Assembly: GCA_035289625.1 (NCBI GenBank)
Contig: DATDWP010000013.1
Span: 1 to 25,711 of the forward strand
Source of the DNA: UBA10205 sp035289625
Lineage (GTDB): Archaea; Iainarchaeota; Iainarchaeia; Iainarchaeales; Iainarchaeaceae
Reading direction: 5' to 3'
Length of the DNA stretch: 25,711 nucleotides
In this document: positions 1 through 7,670 of the stretch, piece after piece
Position numbering within the stretch: position 1 is the stretch's first letter
Layout of the letters: every line of letters starts with the position of its first letter
Position numbers and translations under genes: made by a program
The notes under the pieces: model-generated
What the model was told of the DNA's origin: nothing
What the model saw: the letters and a program-made list of their open reading frames with translations, nothing else
The model's database searches: none

Positions 1-1
1 C

Positions 2-1036
2 GCAACAAAAACCGGGCTTATTTTGGTTTTCGGGGAAGTCACCACCAAAACCTATGTTGACATCCAGGCAACTGTTCGCAATACGATAAGGGAAATCGGC
101 TACAACAACCCTTCTTTTGGGTTTGATTGTGATGCATGCTCGGTTCTAATTTCACTCTCAGAGCAAAGCGGAGATATCGCTTTAGGTGTAAATGAGGGGG
201 AGAAAAAAGAGCAGGGGGCCGGGGACCAGGGAATGATGTTTGGTTATGCAACAGATGAAACGCAAGAACTAATGCCTCTTCCACTAACTCTTGCGCACAA
301 GCTAACGCAAAAGCTCGCACAGGCAAGAAAAGCAAATGAAATTAGTTGGCTTCGCCCTGATGGGAAGAGCCAAGTTACAATTGAATATATTGATGGGGTC
401 CCAAAAAGGGCTGATACAATTGTAATTAGCACCCAGCACTCCCCGGATGTTTCACAAGAGCAGATCAGAAAGGAAATTATTGAAAAAATAATAAAACCGG
501 TTTGCAGCAAGTGGCTTGATTCAAATACGAAATTTTTGATAAACCCAACCGGCAGGTTTGTAATAGGCGGCCCTGTTGGGGATTCGGGTTTAACTGGAAG
601 AAAAATAATTGTAGATACGTATGGCGGAGTTGGCGCTCATGGAGGGGGGGCTTTTAGTGGAAAGGACCCTTCAAAAGTGGATAGGTCTGCTGCGTATTTT
701 TGCCGCTATGTTGCAAAAAATATTGTTGCCGCAGGGCTTGCAAAAAGATGCGAACTACAGGTTGCTTATGCAATCGGGGTTGCAGATCCTGTTTCAGTAA
801 TGCTAAACACTTTCGGAACAGGAACAATTGCAGATGAGGCGCTTGAGAAAATCGTAAAAAAAGTATTTGACTTCAAGCCCGCTGCAATAATTTCACACCT
901 AAACCTCAAAAGGCCAATCTATCGCAAAACAGCAGCGTATGGGCACTTTGGCAGGTCCGAACCGGAATTCACTTGGGAGAAGACTGACATGGTTGAAAAG
1001 CTCAAAAAAGAAGTTTCCGGCCTACAAAGTAAATAA
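2..1036 (+). CDS. metK: S-adenosylmethionine synthetase, bacterial/eukaryotic type (5' end outside window)
   Basis: This enzyme makes S-adenosylmethionine from ATP and methionine in the cytoplasm. The frame is open from base 2, so the gene enters from the left and roughly the first 50-60 residues are missing; 344 residues are visible. Family motifs seen in order are GAGDQGMMFGYATDET, DGKSQVTIEY, STQH, INPTGRFVIGGP, GLTGRKIIVDTYGG, AHGGGAFSGKDPSKVDRSAA and the C-terminal AAYGHFGR. The form GAHGGG, rather than ARHGGG, resembles the eukaryotic and Bacteroidetes branch. Most archaea use a divergent MAT family instead, so this gene suggests transfer or lineage-specific replacement (inference). It ends in TAA and is followed 15 nt later by a TATA box for the next gene, so it is probably not co-transcribed with it. 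Confidence 0.96.
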   Translation, partial: ATKTGLILVFGEVTTKTYVDIQATVRNTIREIGYNNPSFGFDCDACSVLISLSEQSGDIALGVNEGEKKEQGAGDQGMMFGYATDETQELMPLPLTLAHKLTQKLAQARKANEISWLRPDGKSQVTIEYIDGVPKRADTIVISTQHSPDVSQEQIRKEIIEKIIKPVCSKWLDSNTKFLINPTGRFVIGGPVGDSGLTGRKIIVDTYGGVGAHGGGAFSGKDPSKVDRSAAYFCRYVAKNIVAAGLAKRCELQVAYAIGVADPVSVMLNTFGTGTIADEALEKIVKKVFDFKPAAIISHLNLKRPIYRKTAAYGHFGRSEPEFTWEKTDMVEKLKKEVSGLQSK

Positions 1037-1051
1037 AGTTTGGGGCGGAGA

Positions 1052-1059
1052 TTTAAATA
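1052..1059 (+). promoter_or_regulatory. TATA box for the gene at 1087
   Basis: TTTAAATA lies about 31 nt upstream (centre to ATG). Archaeal TATA boxes sit about 26 nt before the transcript start, which predicts a start near 1082 and a leader of about 5 nt, too short for a Shine-Dalgarno site. Confidence 0.6.
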
Positions 1060-1086
1060 GGGGTTTGCTCTTCTTTATTTGTAATT

Positions 1087-1524
1087 ATGAGACAGCATGT
1101 AAAAGTGCATACTAGTAAAATTGCTCAAGCGATTGAAAGAAAAGGTACTCCAAGAAGAGCCGCAGGTCGGCTTGCAAGAAGTTCCACCGCAACTCGAGAA
1201 AGGATTGCAGATTTTTTGACTTCATTAAAATTGATACAGAGACAACCGCTAGGCATTCAATCCCATCAGATGCACGGGAAAGTACGTGTTCTTGGTGAAT
1301 TTTTGGAAAAAACTAAATTAACTGATGCACAAATACAGGGGATGGATGTTGCGAGGATGGCGCAATTAATGGCTGAAAGGGCTAACGCCGAGCTTCAACA
1401 CCATTTTTTTTCTCTTGTTTTAAAAAATAATGGAAATATACACCACACAATGGGTCTTCTTTTAAAAAATAAATATAGTTTTGATATGGTTGAACAGATC
1501 TTAGATAGTAAAAAGAAAAAATAG
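1087..1524 (+). CDS. unrecognised 145-residue basic helical protein
   Basis: I do not recognise this family. The 145-residue product has a strongly basic N-terminal third (residues 11-40, many Lys/Arg with a GTPRRAAGRLARSS stretch), a predicted mostly helical body and a lysine-rich C-terminus. It has no signal peptide, membrane segment or cysteine pair. The basic face suggests nucleic-acid or ribosome binding, but this is inference only. ATG 1087 is supported by a TATA box at 1052-1059 that leaves only a 5-nt leader. The next gene starts within 20 nt on the same strand, so the two are probably one transcript. Confidence 0.75.
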   Translation: MRQHVKVHTSKIAQAIERKGTPRRAAGRLARSSTATRERIADFLTSLKLIQRQPLGIQSHQMHGKVRVLGEFLEKTKLTDAQIQGMDVARMAQLMAERANAELQHHFFSLVLKNNGNIHHTMGLLLKNKYSFDMVEQILDSKKKK

Positions 1525-1541
1525 TTAATTTGGGTAAAAGC

Positions 1542-1895
1542 ATGTTCCACATCGGAAAAGTGATTGAAGTTCTCAGCGCCGAGGAGAAGGGTTCGAAGAG
1601 TTCTGATAATGCCACGCACGCGCTGATTGAAATGTGGGATGAGAACTTGATTATTTTCAAGGTGAATGGGGCAATTGCACGGGATGTAAAAGAAGGCTCA
1701 TATGTTCTGGTTGATTACTCTCCAGTGCCGGTTGGAGGAGCTCCTGTTCCGAAGCATGAAATAATTGCAATTGTTAGCGAAGCTAAGGGTAAGAAAATAC
1801 TTTCAAAAATGAGGGATTCGCTAGAAGAGAAAAAGAGGCAAAAGTTCGGGCCGGGCGATAGCTCAGCCGGATTTAACGGGAAAATGATTGGCTAA
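1542..1895 (+). CDS. unrecognised 117-residue beta-rich protein
   Basis: I do not recognise this protein. From ATG 1542 it has 117 residues. The first two thirds alternate hydrophobic and charged residues as in a small beta-barrel (FHIGKVIEVL, NLIIFKVNGAIARDVKEGSYVLVDY). A charged helix follows (about residues 84-102) and then a Gly/Ser-rich tail. An upstream in-frame TTG at 1530 would add four residues, but ATG 1542 is the more likely start. It follows the 1087 gene by 17 nt and probably shares its promoter. No catalytic motif is visible. A small nucleic-acid-binding barrel is possible but not shown. Confidence 0.75.
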   Translation: MFHIGKVIEVLSAEEKGSKSSDNATHALIEMWDENLIIFKVNGAIARDVKEGSYVLVDYSPVPVGGAPVPKHEIIAIVSEAKGKKILSKMRDSLEEKKRQKFGPGDSSAGFNGKMIG

Positions 1896-1910
1896 TTGTT
1901 ACTTTTAACA

Positions 1911-1919
1911 TTTTAAATA
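1911..1919 (+). promoter_or_regulatory. TATA box for the EVE-domain gene
   Basis: TTTTAAATA is centred about 27 nt before ATG 1942, so the predicted transcript starts at the start codon itself (leaderless). Confidence 0.6.
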
Positions 1920-1941
1920 ATTCCCGCCTGCTATTTTGTGT

Positions 1942-2325
1942 ATGAACTATTTTGTAGTAGTAATTGCATGGGACGATTACAAAAAAACCCTTGAATATGT
2001 GGGCTTTTCAAGTGAAATGGAAATGAAAATTATTTCGCTAGGGGATAGGGTTGTTTATTTTTCGGAAGGGCTAATTGCCGGGATTTTTGAAGCAGAAAGT
2101 TTTTGCAAAAACGAATTTTCCGGTTGGCAAAAAGAACTTCCGTTCCAAATAAAACTGCGCCCGCTTCTAGTTCCTGAAAAGGATTTTATTGCAAGGCCGC
2201 TAAAATACAAAGTGCAGCTAGAAAAATCGATTCCTCCCTCGTCTTCACTTTATAAACTCTCGGAACAGGAGTTTTCAAAAATTTCCCTTGGAATTTCTCA
2301 AAAGAAAAAAGAATTAGTTTTCTGA
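1942..2325 (+). CDS. EVE/PUA-like domain protein
   Basis: This 127-residue protein opens with NYFVVVIAWDDYKKTLEYVGF. It continues with a pattern typical of EVE-domain proteins: a regulated-size loop, GDRVVYFSEG and LIAGIFEAES, then an aromatic Trp/Phe segment and RPLLVPEKDF. EVE domains belong to the PUA-like superfamily and are thought to bind modified bases in RNA or DNA. The aromatic-cage residues cannot be assigned with certainty here. The TTG at 1936 would add two residues, but the TATA box at 1911-1919 puts the transcript start at about 1940, so ATG 1942 is preferred. The gene is convergent with the secreted protein at 2374, with a hairpin between them. Confidence 0.6.
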   Translation: MNYFVVVIAWDDYKKTLEYVGFSSEMEMKIISLGDRVVYFSEGLIAGIFEAESFCKNEFSGWQKELPFQIKLRPLLVPEKDFIARPLKYKVQLEKSIPPSSSLYKLSEQEFSKISLGISQKKKELVF

Positions 2326-2343
2326 AATTTAAAAAAATTTTGA

Positions 2344-2364
2344 TGCGGAGCTATCAGCCCCGCA
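2344..2364. terminator. hairpin between convergent genes
   Basis: TGCGG-A-GCT / AGC-C-CCGCA folds into a nine-position stem with an ATC loop. On the minus strand the single mismatch becomes a G-U pair and the stem is followed by AAAATTTTTTT, so it suits termination of the leftward secreted-protein gene best. On the plus strand a T-rich tract also follows, so it may work both ways. Confidence 0.5.
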
Positions 2365-2373
2365 ATTATTTAT

Positions 2374-2886
2374 TTATGAGTAATTCATTGGTTGTACTAA
2401 ATTCCCTTCATGTGACTGTGTGAGGACATGATATTCCCATTCCCCCCAGATAGCCCAGTTCGGATCCCCTTCGTAGCGTGGATCTGTCTGGTGGACTATT
2501 AGGTAATTGTATTGGTTGTTGTCATCATAGCCGCTGCAATTGATGAGATTTTGGATCCAGCCCGAATTTAGGAACGGATCATTCTCAAATTTGCCTCTGT
2601 AATTGACTTCATAGTCGCAAGTTGTCAAAGTATCTTGGTCAAGACCATCAACACTTGGTACTGTTCCGAGTATTCTGCCATCTCCTAAATCCCAATACCA
2701 ATCACCCAAATTATCGTATGCGTATAGTGAGGTATAGTGACCATTTACGCTAACTCCTAGATCAGGATAGCCGTTATTATCTTTGTCTTGAGCATCCCTG
2801 CTGTGCCCTGGTACGGTTGTTGCTGCATATGCTTGCAAAGAAACAAACAAGACAAAAGCTAGTGCTAGTAGTACTTTAATTTTCAA
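2374..2886 (-). CDS. small secreted protein with Asp-rich Ca-binding-like loop
   Basis: The 170-residue product starts with a clear signal peptide (MKIKVLLALAFVLFVSLQAYA, cleavage near residue 21-22). It is therefore exported and has no other membrane segment. Residues 34-42 (DKDNNGYPD) resemble the calcium-binding loop of thrombospondin type 3 or dockerin repeats. Two cysteines (C90, C117) could form a disulfide, and the rest is rich in Tyr, Trp, Asn and Asp. I do not recognise the family. The start is TTG, fixed by a strong Shine-Dalgarno GGAGGTGG eight bases upstream and by the signal peptide that begins exactly there. Confidence 0.75.
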   Translation of the reverse strand: MKIKVLLALAFVLFVSLQAYAATTVPGHSRDAQDKDNNGYPDLGVSVNGHYTSLYAYDNLGDWYWDLGDGRILGTVPSVDGLDQDTLTTCDYEVNYRGKFENDPFLNSGWIQNLINCSGYDDNNQYNYLIVHQTDPRYEGDPNWAIWGEWEYHVLTQSHEGNLVQPMNYS

Positions 2887-2960
2887 TACAAACCACCTCC
2901 AAAGTTAATTTGTATTAAAAAATAGCTATATTTCAATTAAAAAAATATCGTTGTAAACTC

Positions 2961-2970
2961 TTTTTATTAG
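2961..2970 (+). promoter_or_regulatory. TATA-like box for ybaK-type gene
   Basis: TTTTTATTAG is centred about 26 nt before ATG 2991 and predicts a leaderless mRNA. This also argues against the upstream in-frame TTG at 2976. Confidence 0.45.
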
Positions 2971-2990
2971 TTTTATTGTGGTTTTTTTAT

Positions 2991-3440
2991 ATGCTCGAGG
3001 ATTTCATAGCATCAAATAAGCTCTCTGCAAAAGTATTTGCAACTTCTAATGGTGTGCACTCAGCCTCAAGGGCGCAATCATTACTAGGGGACGCTGATGC
3101 TATTGCAAAATCAATTCTTCTTATGGGTTCTGATTCGAGCCCTATTCTTGTTGTGCTTTTAGGAACTGATAAAGTGGATTTTCAGAAAGTAAAAAGCGTG
3201 CTCAATATTTCAGATGTGCGCCTTGCAACCCAAGCTGAAGTTTTCCAAGTTACAGGTTATGAAATCGGAGGGGTCCCGCCTATTTCAATTTACGGAGTTA
3301 CAACAATTGTTGATAAGCAGCTAACAAAAAAAGATGAAGTGGTATGCGGCGGAGGGGATAATTTACATTTGATGAGGATTAAAGTTTCAGAAATTGCCGA
3401 ATTTGCGGAGAATGTAAAAATCGAGGACGTGCGCAAGTAA
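2991..3440 (+). CDS. YbaK/EbsC-type aminoacyl-tRNA deacylase
   Basis: The 149-residue protein matches the YbaK/ProX fold, which hydrolyses mischarged aminoacyl-tRNAs (for example Cys-tRNA-Pro or Ala-tRNA-Pro) in trans and so protects translation fidelity. Diagnostic segments are AKSILLMGSDSSPILVVLLGTDKVD, RLATQAEVFQVTGYEIGGVPPI, VDKQLTKKDEVVCGGGDNLHLMRI and the C-terminal IKVSEIAEF. The N-terminus is typical (LEDFIASNKLSAKVFATSNGVHSA). ATG 2991 is chosen over TTG 2976 because the TATA-like box at 2961-2970 places the transcript start at the ATG. The exact substrate cannot be told from sequence. The stop codon directly abuts the stop codon of convergent atpD with no intergenic bases. Confidence 0.9.
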   Translation: MLEDFIASNKLSAKVFATSNGVHSASRAQSLLGDADAIAKSILLMGSDSSPILVVLLGTDKVDFQKVKSVLNISDVRLATQAEVFQVTGYEIGGVPPISIYGVTTIVDKQLTKKDEVVCGGGDNLHLMRIKVSEIAEFAENVKIEDVRK

Positions 3441-4085
3441 TTAGCCCTGCTCGCTCTGTTGCTTTTCCAGTTGCGCTTTAATGGTTTTGAGCGAGATGAA
3501 TTGTTCGCGCTCCATTTCCTCAAGGCGCATCCTGATATATTTTGCGCTGTTGCGAAGATTTGGGATCATAATGTAGTCAAGTGCATTCACGCGCCTTTTT
3601 GTTTTTTCAATTTCTTTTATAAGTTTTTTGAGTGCATTTTCGGTTTCAGCTAGTTTTATTATGATTTCAAGGCCCCGTTCAAATGATGATGCCGCCTCAT
3701 CTATTTTAGCTGAGCTTCCCTGGATTGAATAGCCTCTTTGCGCAATTGTTTTGGATACAAATTCTGATTTGATGTAGGGGATGTGCACTCCCATTACATT
3801 TTTGGATTGTACATCAATTCCGGGTGCTTTTTTTACGGCACGGGAAATATTTTCAACTTCAAGTATTCCGTGGTATGCCTGGCTTACTGCAAGTGAATCA
3901 AATGCGTCCTTCATGCGCGAATTGAGTTCGGTGCGAAGATCGGCTGCCTGTTTCATTATTTTGAAAAACTCCAAAACAAGCACGTCCCTTTTTTGCTTTA
4001 AAAGTTTGTGCCCGTTCTCGGCTAATCTTATCCTATTTCGCGTCTCAATCAGTTCAAGGCGGGTTGTCTTCACATCTTCAGCCAT
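3441..4085 (-). CDS. atpD: A-type ATP synthase subunit D (central stalk)
   Basis: Subunit D is the long coiled-coil rotor shaft that passes through the A3B3 head and couples it to the membrane ring. The product (214 residues from ATG 4085) shows the family hallmarks: N-terminal TRLELIETRNRIRLAENGHKLLKQKRDVL, a central variable part and a C-terminal helix with RRVNALDYIMIPNLRNSAKYI. An upstream GTG at 4094 is in frame, but AGGTG, a good Shine-Dalgarno, overlaps it and sits six bases before ATG 4085, so the ATG is preferred. It is the last gene of the operon, 88 bases after atpB, and its stop touches the stop of the convergent ybaK-type gene. Confidence 0.96.
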   Translation of the reverse strand: MAEDVKTTRLELIETRNRIRLAENGHKLLKQKRDVLVLEFFKIMKQAADLRTELNSRMKDAFDSLAVSQAYHGILEVENISRAVKKAPGIDVQSKNVMGVHIPYIKSEFVSKTIAQRGYSIQGSSAKIDEAASSFERGLEIIIKLAETENALKKLIKEIEKTKRRVNALDYIMIPNLRNSAKYIRMRLEEMEREQFISLKTIKAQLEKQQSEQG

Positions 4086-4173
4086 ATAATACACCTAAAG
4101 GCCAACTGGCCATTTTCTTTTGTCTAGATAATTTTGTCTTTTCAAAAAAGTCCTTTTGCACATTTTCCATTCA

Positions 4174-5556
4174 CTAATCTTTGCGGAATTTCTTCCCGTA
4201 TTTTTGGAGGTGGTCAACTTTTACCCTCTTGAGTTCTTTTTCCGGCAGGATTGCAAATAATTCCCAGCCAAGATCTAGGGTTTGTTCAATTGAGCGGTCC
4301 TCGCCACTATTTTGCCTTATAAATTTCTTTTCAAATTCATCTGCAAATTTTAAGTATTTGCGATCGTTCTCAGATAGCGCTTCTTCCCCAACAACTGCGC
4401 TAAGCGCCCTTAGGTCCCTTCCTTGGGCGTATCCTGCGTAGAGTTGGTCAGCAACTCCCCTGTGGTCTTCGCGGGTTTTCCCGTTTCCAATTCCAAGGTT
4501 CATTAGCCTTGAGAGGCATGGAAGGACATCGATTGGAGGGTATATCCCTTTTCTGTGAAGGTCCCTTCCGACAACGATTTGCCCTTCTGTAATGTATCCT
4601 GTAAGGTCTGGAATTGGATGGGTAATATCATCTGATGGCATTGAGAGGATTGGTATTTGTGTAACTGACCCGCTTTTGCCTTTAATTACCCCTGCGCGCT
4701 CATATAATGAAGCAAGATCTGTGTATGTGTATCCTGGATAGCCCCTTCTTCCAGGGATTTCTTTTCGCGCTCCTCCAATTTCGCGCAGCGCTTCGCAGTA
4801 GTTTGTCATGTCGGTTATTATTACGAGTACGTGCATGTTTTTTTCAAATGCCAAATATTCTGCTGCAGTGAGTGCCATTCGCGGAGTGATTAGCCTCTCA
4901 ACACTTGGGTCATCAGCTAGGTTTAGGAAGAGTACACTTCGTTCAAGCGCGCCTGTTTTTTCAAAATCTTTCATGAAAAAGCTCGCTTCCTCATGTGTTA
5001 TTCCGATTGCTGCAAATACGACTGCAAAGCTCTCACTTTTGTTTCTAACCTTTGCCTGCCTTGCAATTTGTACTGCAAGTTCGTTGTGTGGAAGTCCCGA
5101 ACCTGAAAATATCGGGAGTTTTTGTCCGCGCACAAGTGTATTTAGCCCATCAATTGTGCTGATCCCTGTTTGTATGAAATCTTCCGGCGGGTTCCGCGCT
5201 ACCGGGTTTATTGCAGCGCCGATTATATCTATTTTCTTTTCCGCAACAATTGGCATGCCCTTATCGCGCGGCTCCCCAAGGCCATTGAATACTCGTCCGA
5301 GCATCTCTTTTGATACCCCAAGTTTCATTGTTTCTCCTAAAAATTTGACTTTTGTTTTTTCAACATCAAGCCCGGTGGTTGATCCAAATATTTGTATTAC
5401 TGCTTTTCCTTTTGAGGCTTCAAGCACCTGCCCTTTTCTTTTCTCTCCATTTGGGAGCTTGACTTCAACAATTTCGTTGTATCCGACATTTTCTACCTTG
5501 TCAACAAAGACAAGCGGGCCTTCAATGCTTGTTACTGTTTGGTATTCCTTCATCAT
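4174..5556 (-). CDS. atpB: A-type ATP synthase subunit B (non-catalytic nucleotide-binding subunit)
   Basis: Subunit B alternates with A in the hexameric A1 head and regulates nucleotide turnover. The 460-residue protein is full length. It has the N-terminal beta-barrel (EGPLVFVDKV to KVKFLGETMKLGVS) and FNGLGEPRDKGMPI. The degenerate P-loop SGSGLPHNE (residues 151-159) is typical of non-catalytic B subunits. ARKEIPGRRGYPGYTYTDLASLYERAG and TGYITEGQIVVGRDLHRKGIYPPIDVLPCLSRLM follow. ATG 5556 overlaps the atpA stop in an ATGA arrangement, implying translational coupling. GAGGTGA precedes the ATG at a normal distance. Confidence 0.98.
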   Translation of the reverse strand: MMKEYQTVTSIEGPLVFVDKVENVGYNEIVEVKLPNGEKRKGQVLEASKGKAVIQIFGSTTGLDVEKTKVKFLGETMKLGVSKEMLGRVFNGLGEPRDKGMPIVAEKKIDIIGAAINPVARNPPEDFIQTGISTIDGLNTLVRGQKLPIFSGSGLPHNELAVQIARQAKVRNKSESFAVVFAAIGITHEEASFFMKDFEKTGALERSVLFLNLADDPSVERLITPRMALTAAEYLAFEKNMHVLVIITDMTNYCEALREIGGARKEIPGRRGYPGYTYTDLASLYERAGVIKGKSGSVTQIPILSMPSDDITHPIPDLTGYITEGQIVVGRDLHRKGIYPPIDVLPCLSRLMNLGIGNGKTREDHRGVADQLYAGYAQGRDLRALSAVVGEEALSENDRKYLKFADEFEKKFIRQNSGEDRSIEQTLDLGWELFAILPEKELKRVKVDHLQKYGKKFRKD

Positions 5557-7319
5557 TTTCTCACCTCTGATTCCTTGACTGCTTTTTCAAATTGCAAATC
5601 CATTTCAGAAATTATCTGCTCCACCTTTTTTTGGATATCCTTTTCCGGGATTTCCTTCATCCTTGCAATTTCCTGGCGTATTGCAAGCCCGGTTATTGTT
5701 TTGAGCTGCACTCCAAGATCTAGGGCGTCAAGGGATTTTTCATAAAAGCGCAATATTGCGGCAAGCATGATATATTGTTTTTGCAGTGAGGATGATGCGT
5801 CAATTTCACTGAATGCTGATTGCTGCAAAAAGTCCTCCCTTATCATTCTTGTAGAATCTAGTACTACTTGTTCTTTTTCCGGCAAGGCGTCAGGCCCAAC
5901 TAGTTGGACAATTTCTTGGAGTTCTGCTTCTTTTTGCAACAAGTTCATTGCCTTTACCCTATTTTCAGACCAATCGGCTGCTACCATATTTGCATATGTG
6001 TTATCAAGGCTTGTAGTGTACAAAGAGTAGCTCTTTAGCCAATTGATTGCGGGAAAGTGCCTTCTTTGCGCAAGCTTTGCATCAAGTGCCCAGAACACTT
6101 TTGTTACGCGCAATGTGTTTTGTGAAACAGGTTCTGAAATGTCTCCTCCGGGTGGAGAAACTGCGCCTATTGCAGAAATTGATCCGCTGCGCTCGGGGGA
6201 CCCTTGGCAAATTATTCTTCCGGCGCGCTCGTAAAATTCAGCTAGCCTGCGAGCTAGATATGGGGGATAGCCTTCTTCGCCCGGCATTTCTTCAATTCTT
6301 CCTGAAATTTCCCTCATGGCCTCTGCCCATCTTGAAGTAGAATCTGCCATTAGGGCAACATCATATCCCATGTCCCTGTAGTATTCTGCTATTGTAATTC
6401 CGGTGTAAACCGAAGCTTCCCTTGCAGCAACCGGCATATTTGAAGTATTTGCAATTAGTATTGTTCGTTGCATTAGCGGCTTTTTGGTTTTCGGGTCTAG
6501 GAGTTCTGGAAATTCAGTTAGAACTTCTGTCATTTCATTTCCGCGCTCTCCGCATCCAATGTATACAATCACTTGTGAATCCGAGTATTTTGCCAAGGAT
6601 TGCTGTGTTACTGTTTTTCCGGATCCAAATGGCCCGGGGATTGCTGCTGTTCCTCCTTTTGAAATCGGGAAGAAGGTGTCTAGTATTCTCTGCCCGGTAA
6701 TTAGCGGGGTATTGGGTGGCATTTTTTCGGCATATGGGCGTGGTTTTCGCACTTCCCATTTTTGAAGCATTGTTATTTCGTGTTTTTGTTTTTCGTGTTT
6801 TATTATTGCAATTGTATCTTCAACAGTGTAGGTGCCTTTTGATATTTCTGCAATTTCTCCTTGTACTCCGTGGGGGACCATTATTTTGTGGACAATAAGT
6901 TCGGTTTCCTGCACAGTTCCCAAAATATCTCCCGGCAAAACGCTCTGGCCTTTTTTTGCAGTGGGTGTAAATTCCCATTTTTTCTTCCTATCAATTGCAT
7001 TTGCAACTACCCCTCTTGCAATAAAGCTTCCGCTCTGCTTCATTATTTCAACTAAGGGCCTCTGGATTCCATCATAAATTGATTCCAATAATCCCGGGCC
7101 AAGTTCAACTGTTAGGGGCATTCCCGTATTTTCAATAGGTTCGCCCGGGGCAAGCCCTGAAGTGTCCTCATAGACCTGTATTGTTGCCCTGTCCTCGTTT
7201 ATTTTGATTATTTCGCCTATGAGTTTTGCTTTGCCGACCTTTACAACATCATACATTTTCGCGCCGCTCATTTTTTCTCCGACTACAACCGGTCCTACTA
7301 TTTTTAACAGTTCTGCCAT
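5553..7319 (-). CDS. atpA: A-type ATP synthase catalytic subunit A
   Basis: Subunit A carries the catalytic ATP sites of the A1 head. From ATG 7319 it has 588 residues, a normal length. Visible are the N-terminal barrel (IVGPVVVGEKM, YEDTSGLAPGEPIENTG), the A-subunit-specific bulge domain, the Walker A motif GPFGSGKT (about residues 229-236), GCGERGNEM with the catalytic Glu, ADSTSRWAEAMREISGR and a helical C-terminal domain. An in-frame start at 7337 would overlap atpF, but GAGGTGG lies six bases before ATG 7319, so the later start is preferred, leaving a 14-base gap to atpF. No intein is present, although archaeal atpA is a common intein site. Confidence 0.98.
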   Translation of the reverse strand: MAELLKIVGPVVVGEKMSGAKMYDVVKVGKAKLIGEIIKINEDRATIQVYEDTSGLAPGEPIENTGMPLTVELGPGLLESIYDGIQRPLVEIMKQSGSFIARGVVANAIDRKKKWEFTPTAKKGQSVLPGDILGTVQETELIVHKIMVPHGVQGEIAEISKGTYTVEDTIAIIKHEKQKHEITMLQKWEVRKPRPYAEKMPPNTPLITGQRILDTFFPISKGGTAAIPGPFGSGKTVTQQSLAKYSDSQVIVYIGCGERGNEMTEVLTEFPELLDPKTKKPLMQRTILIANTSNMPVAAREASVYTGITIAEYYRDMGYDVALMADSTSRWAEAMREISGRIEEMPGEEGYPPYLARRLAEFYERAGRIICQGSPERSGSISAIGAVSPPGGDISEPVSQNTLRVTKVFWALDAKLAQRRHFPAINWLKSYSLYTTSLDNTYANMVAADWSENRVKAMNLLQKEAELQEIVQLVGPDALPEKEQVVLDSTRMIREDFLQQSAFSEIDASSSLQKQYIMLAAILRFYEKSLDALDLGVQLKTITGLAIRQEIARMKEIPEKDIQKKVEQIISEMDLQFEKAVKESEVRK

Positions 7320-7333
7320 TTTTGTCCACCTCT

Positions 7334-7660
7334 TCATTTCATTAATTCAAACCCTAGCGCCTTTTTCACCATGTTGCGAAGCGAATCCCCTTCCGTTTTC
7401 TGCGGTCCCTCTTTTCCGGGAATTGCTATTACAACAGGTTTTGCCAGCCTTTCTATTTTCTTTTTTAGCCTCCAATCAAGTGAGCTATTTACAAGTTCGC
7501 TTGTAACAATAATTCCGACTTCTTGGTCCTCTAGGAGCTGTTCTATTTTCTCTTCAGCTTGTTTGCCTTCGCGGGCAAATACTTTTTCAATCCCCGCAAG
7601 CCTAAAACCTGTGCATGTAGGGGAATCTGCTACAACTGCAATGCTGTGTTTTCCATCCAT
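7334..7660 (-). CDS. atpF: A-type ATP synthase subunit F (central stalk)
   Basis: Subunit F binds D in the rotor and can modulate ATP hydrolysis. The 108-residue product has the Rossmann-like pattern of the family: IAVVADSPTCTGFRLAGIEKVF near the N-terminus, VGIIVTSELVNSSLDWRLKKKIERL in the middle and KPVVIAIPGKEGP before a C-terminal helix. ATG 7660 is preferred over the in-frame TTG at 7678 because GAGGGG sits at Shine-Dalgarno distance from the ATG. It lies 10 bases after atpC. Confidence 0.94.
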   Translation of the reverse strand: MDGKHSIAVVADSPTCTGFRLAGIEKVFAREGKQAEEKIEQLLEDQEVGIIVTSELVNSSLDWRLKKKIERLAKPVVIAIPGKEGPQKTEGDSLRNMVKKALGFELMK

Positions 7661-7670
7661 ATTAATCCCC

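Noticed and set aside
4100..4111. GGCCAACTGGCC near-palindrome upstream of atpD
   Set aside because: It is only five paired bases with a two-base centre; chance is the simpler explanation.
4808..5578. 256-residue plus-strand frame opposite atpB
   Set aside because: It is fully antisense to a strongly conserved gene, is Ser-rich shadow composition, and has no family motif.
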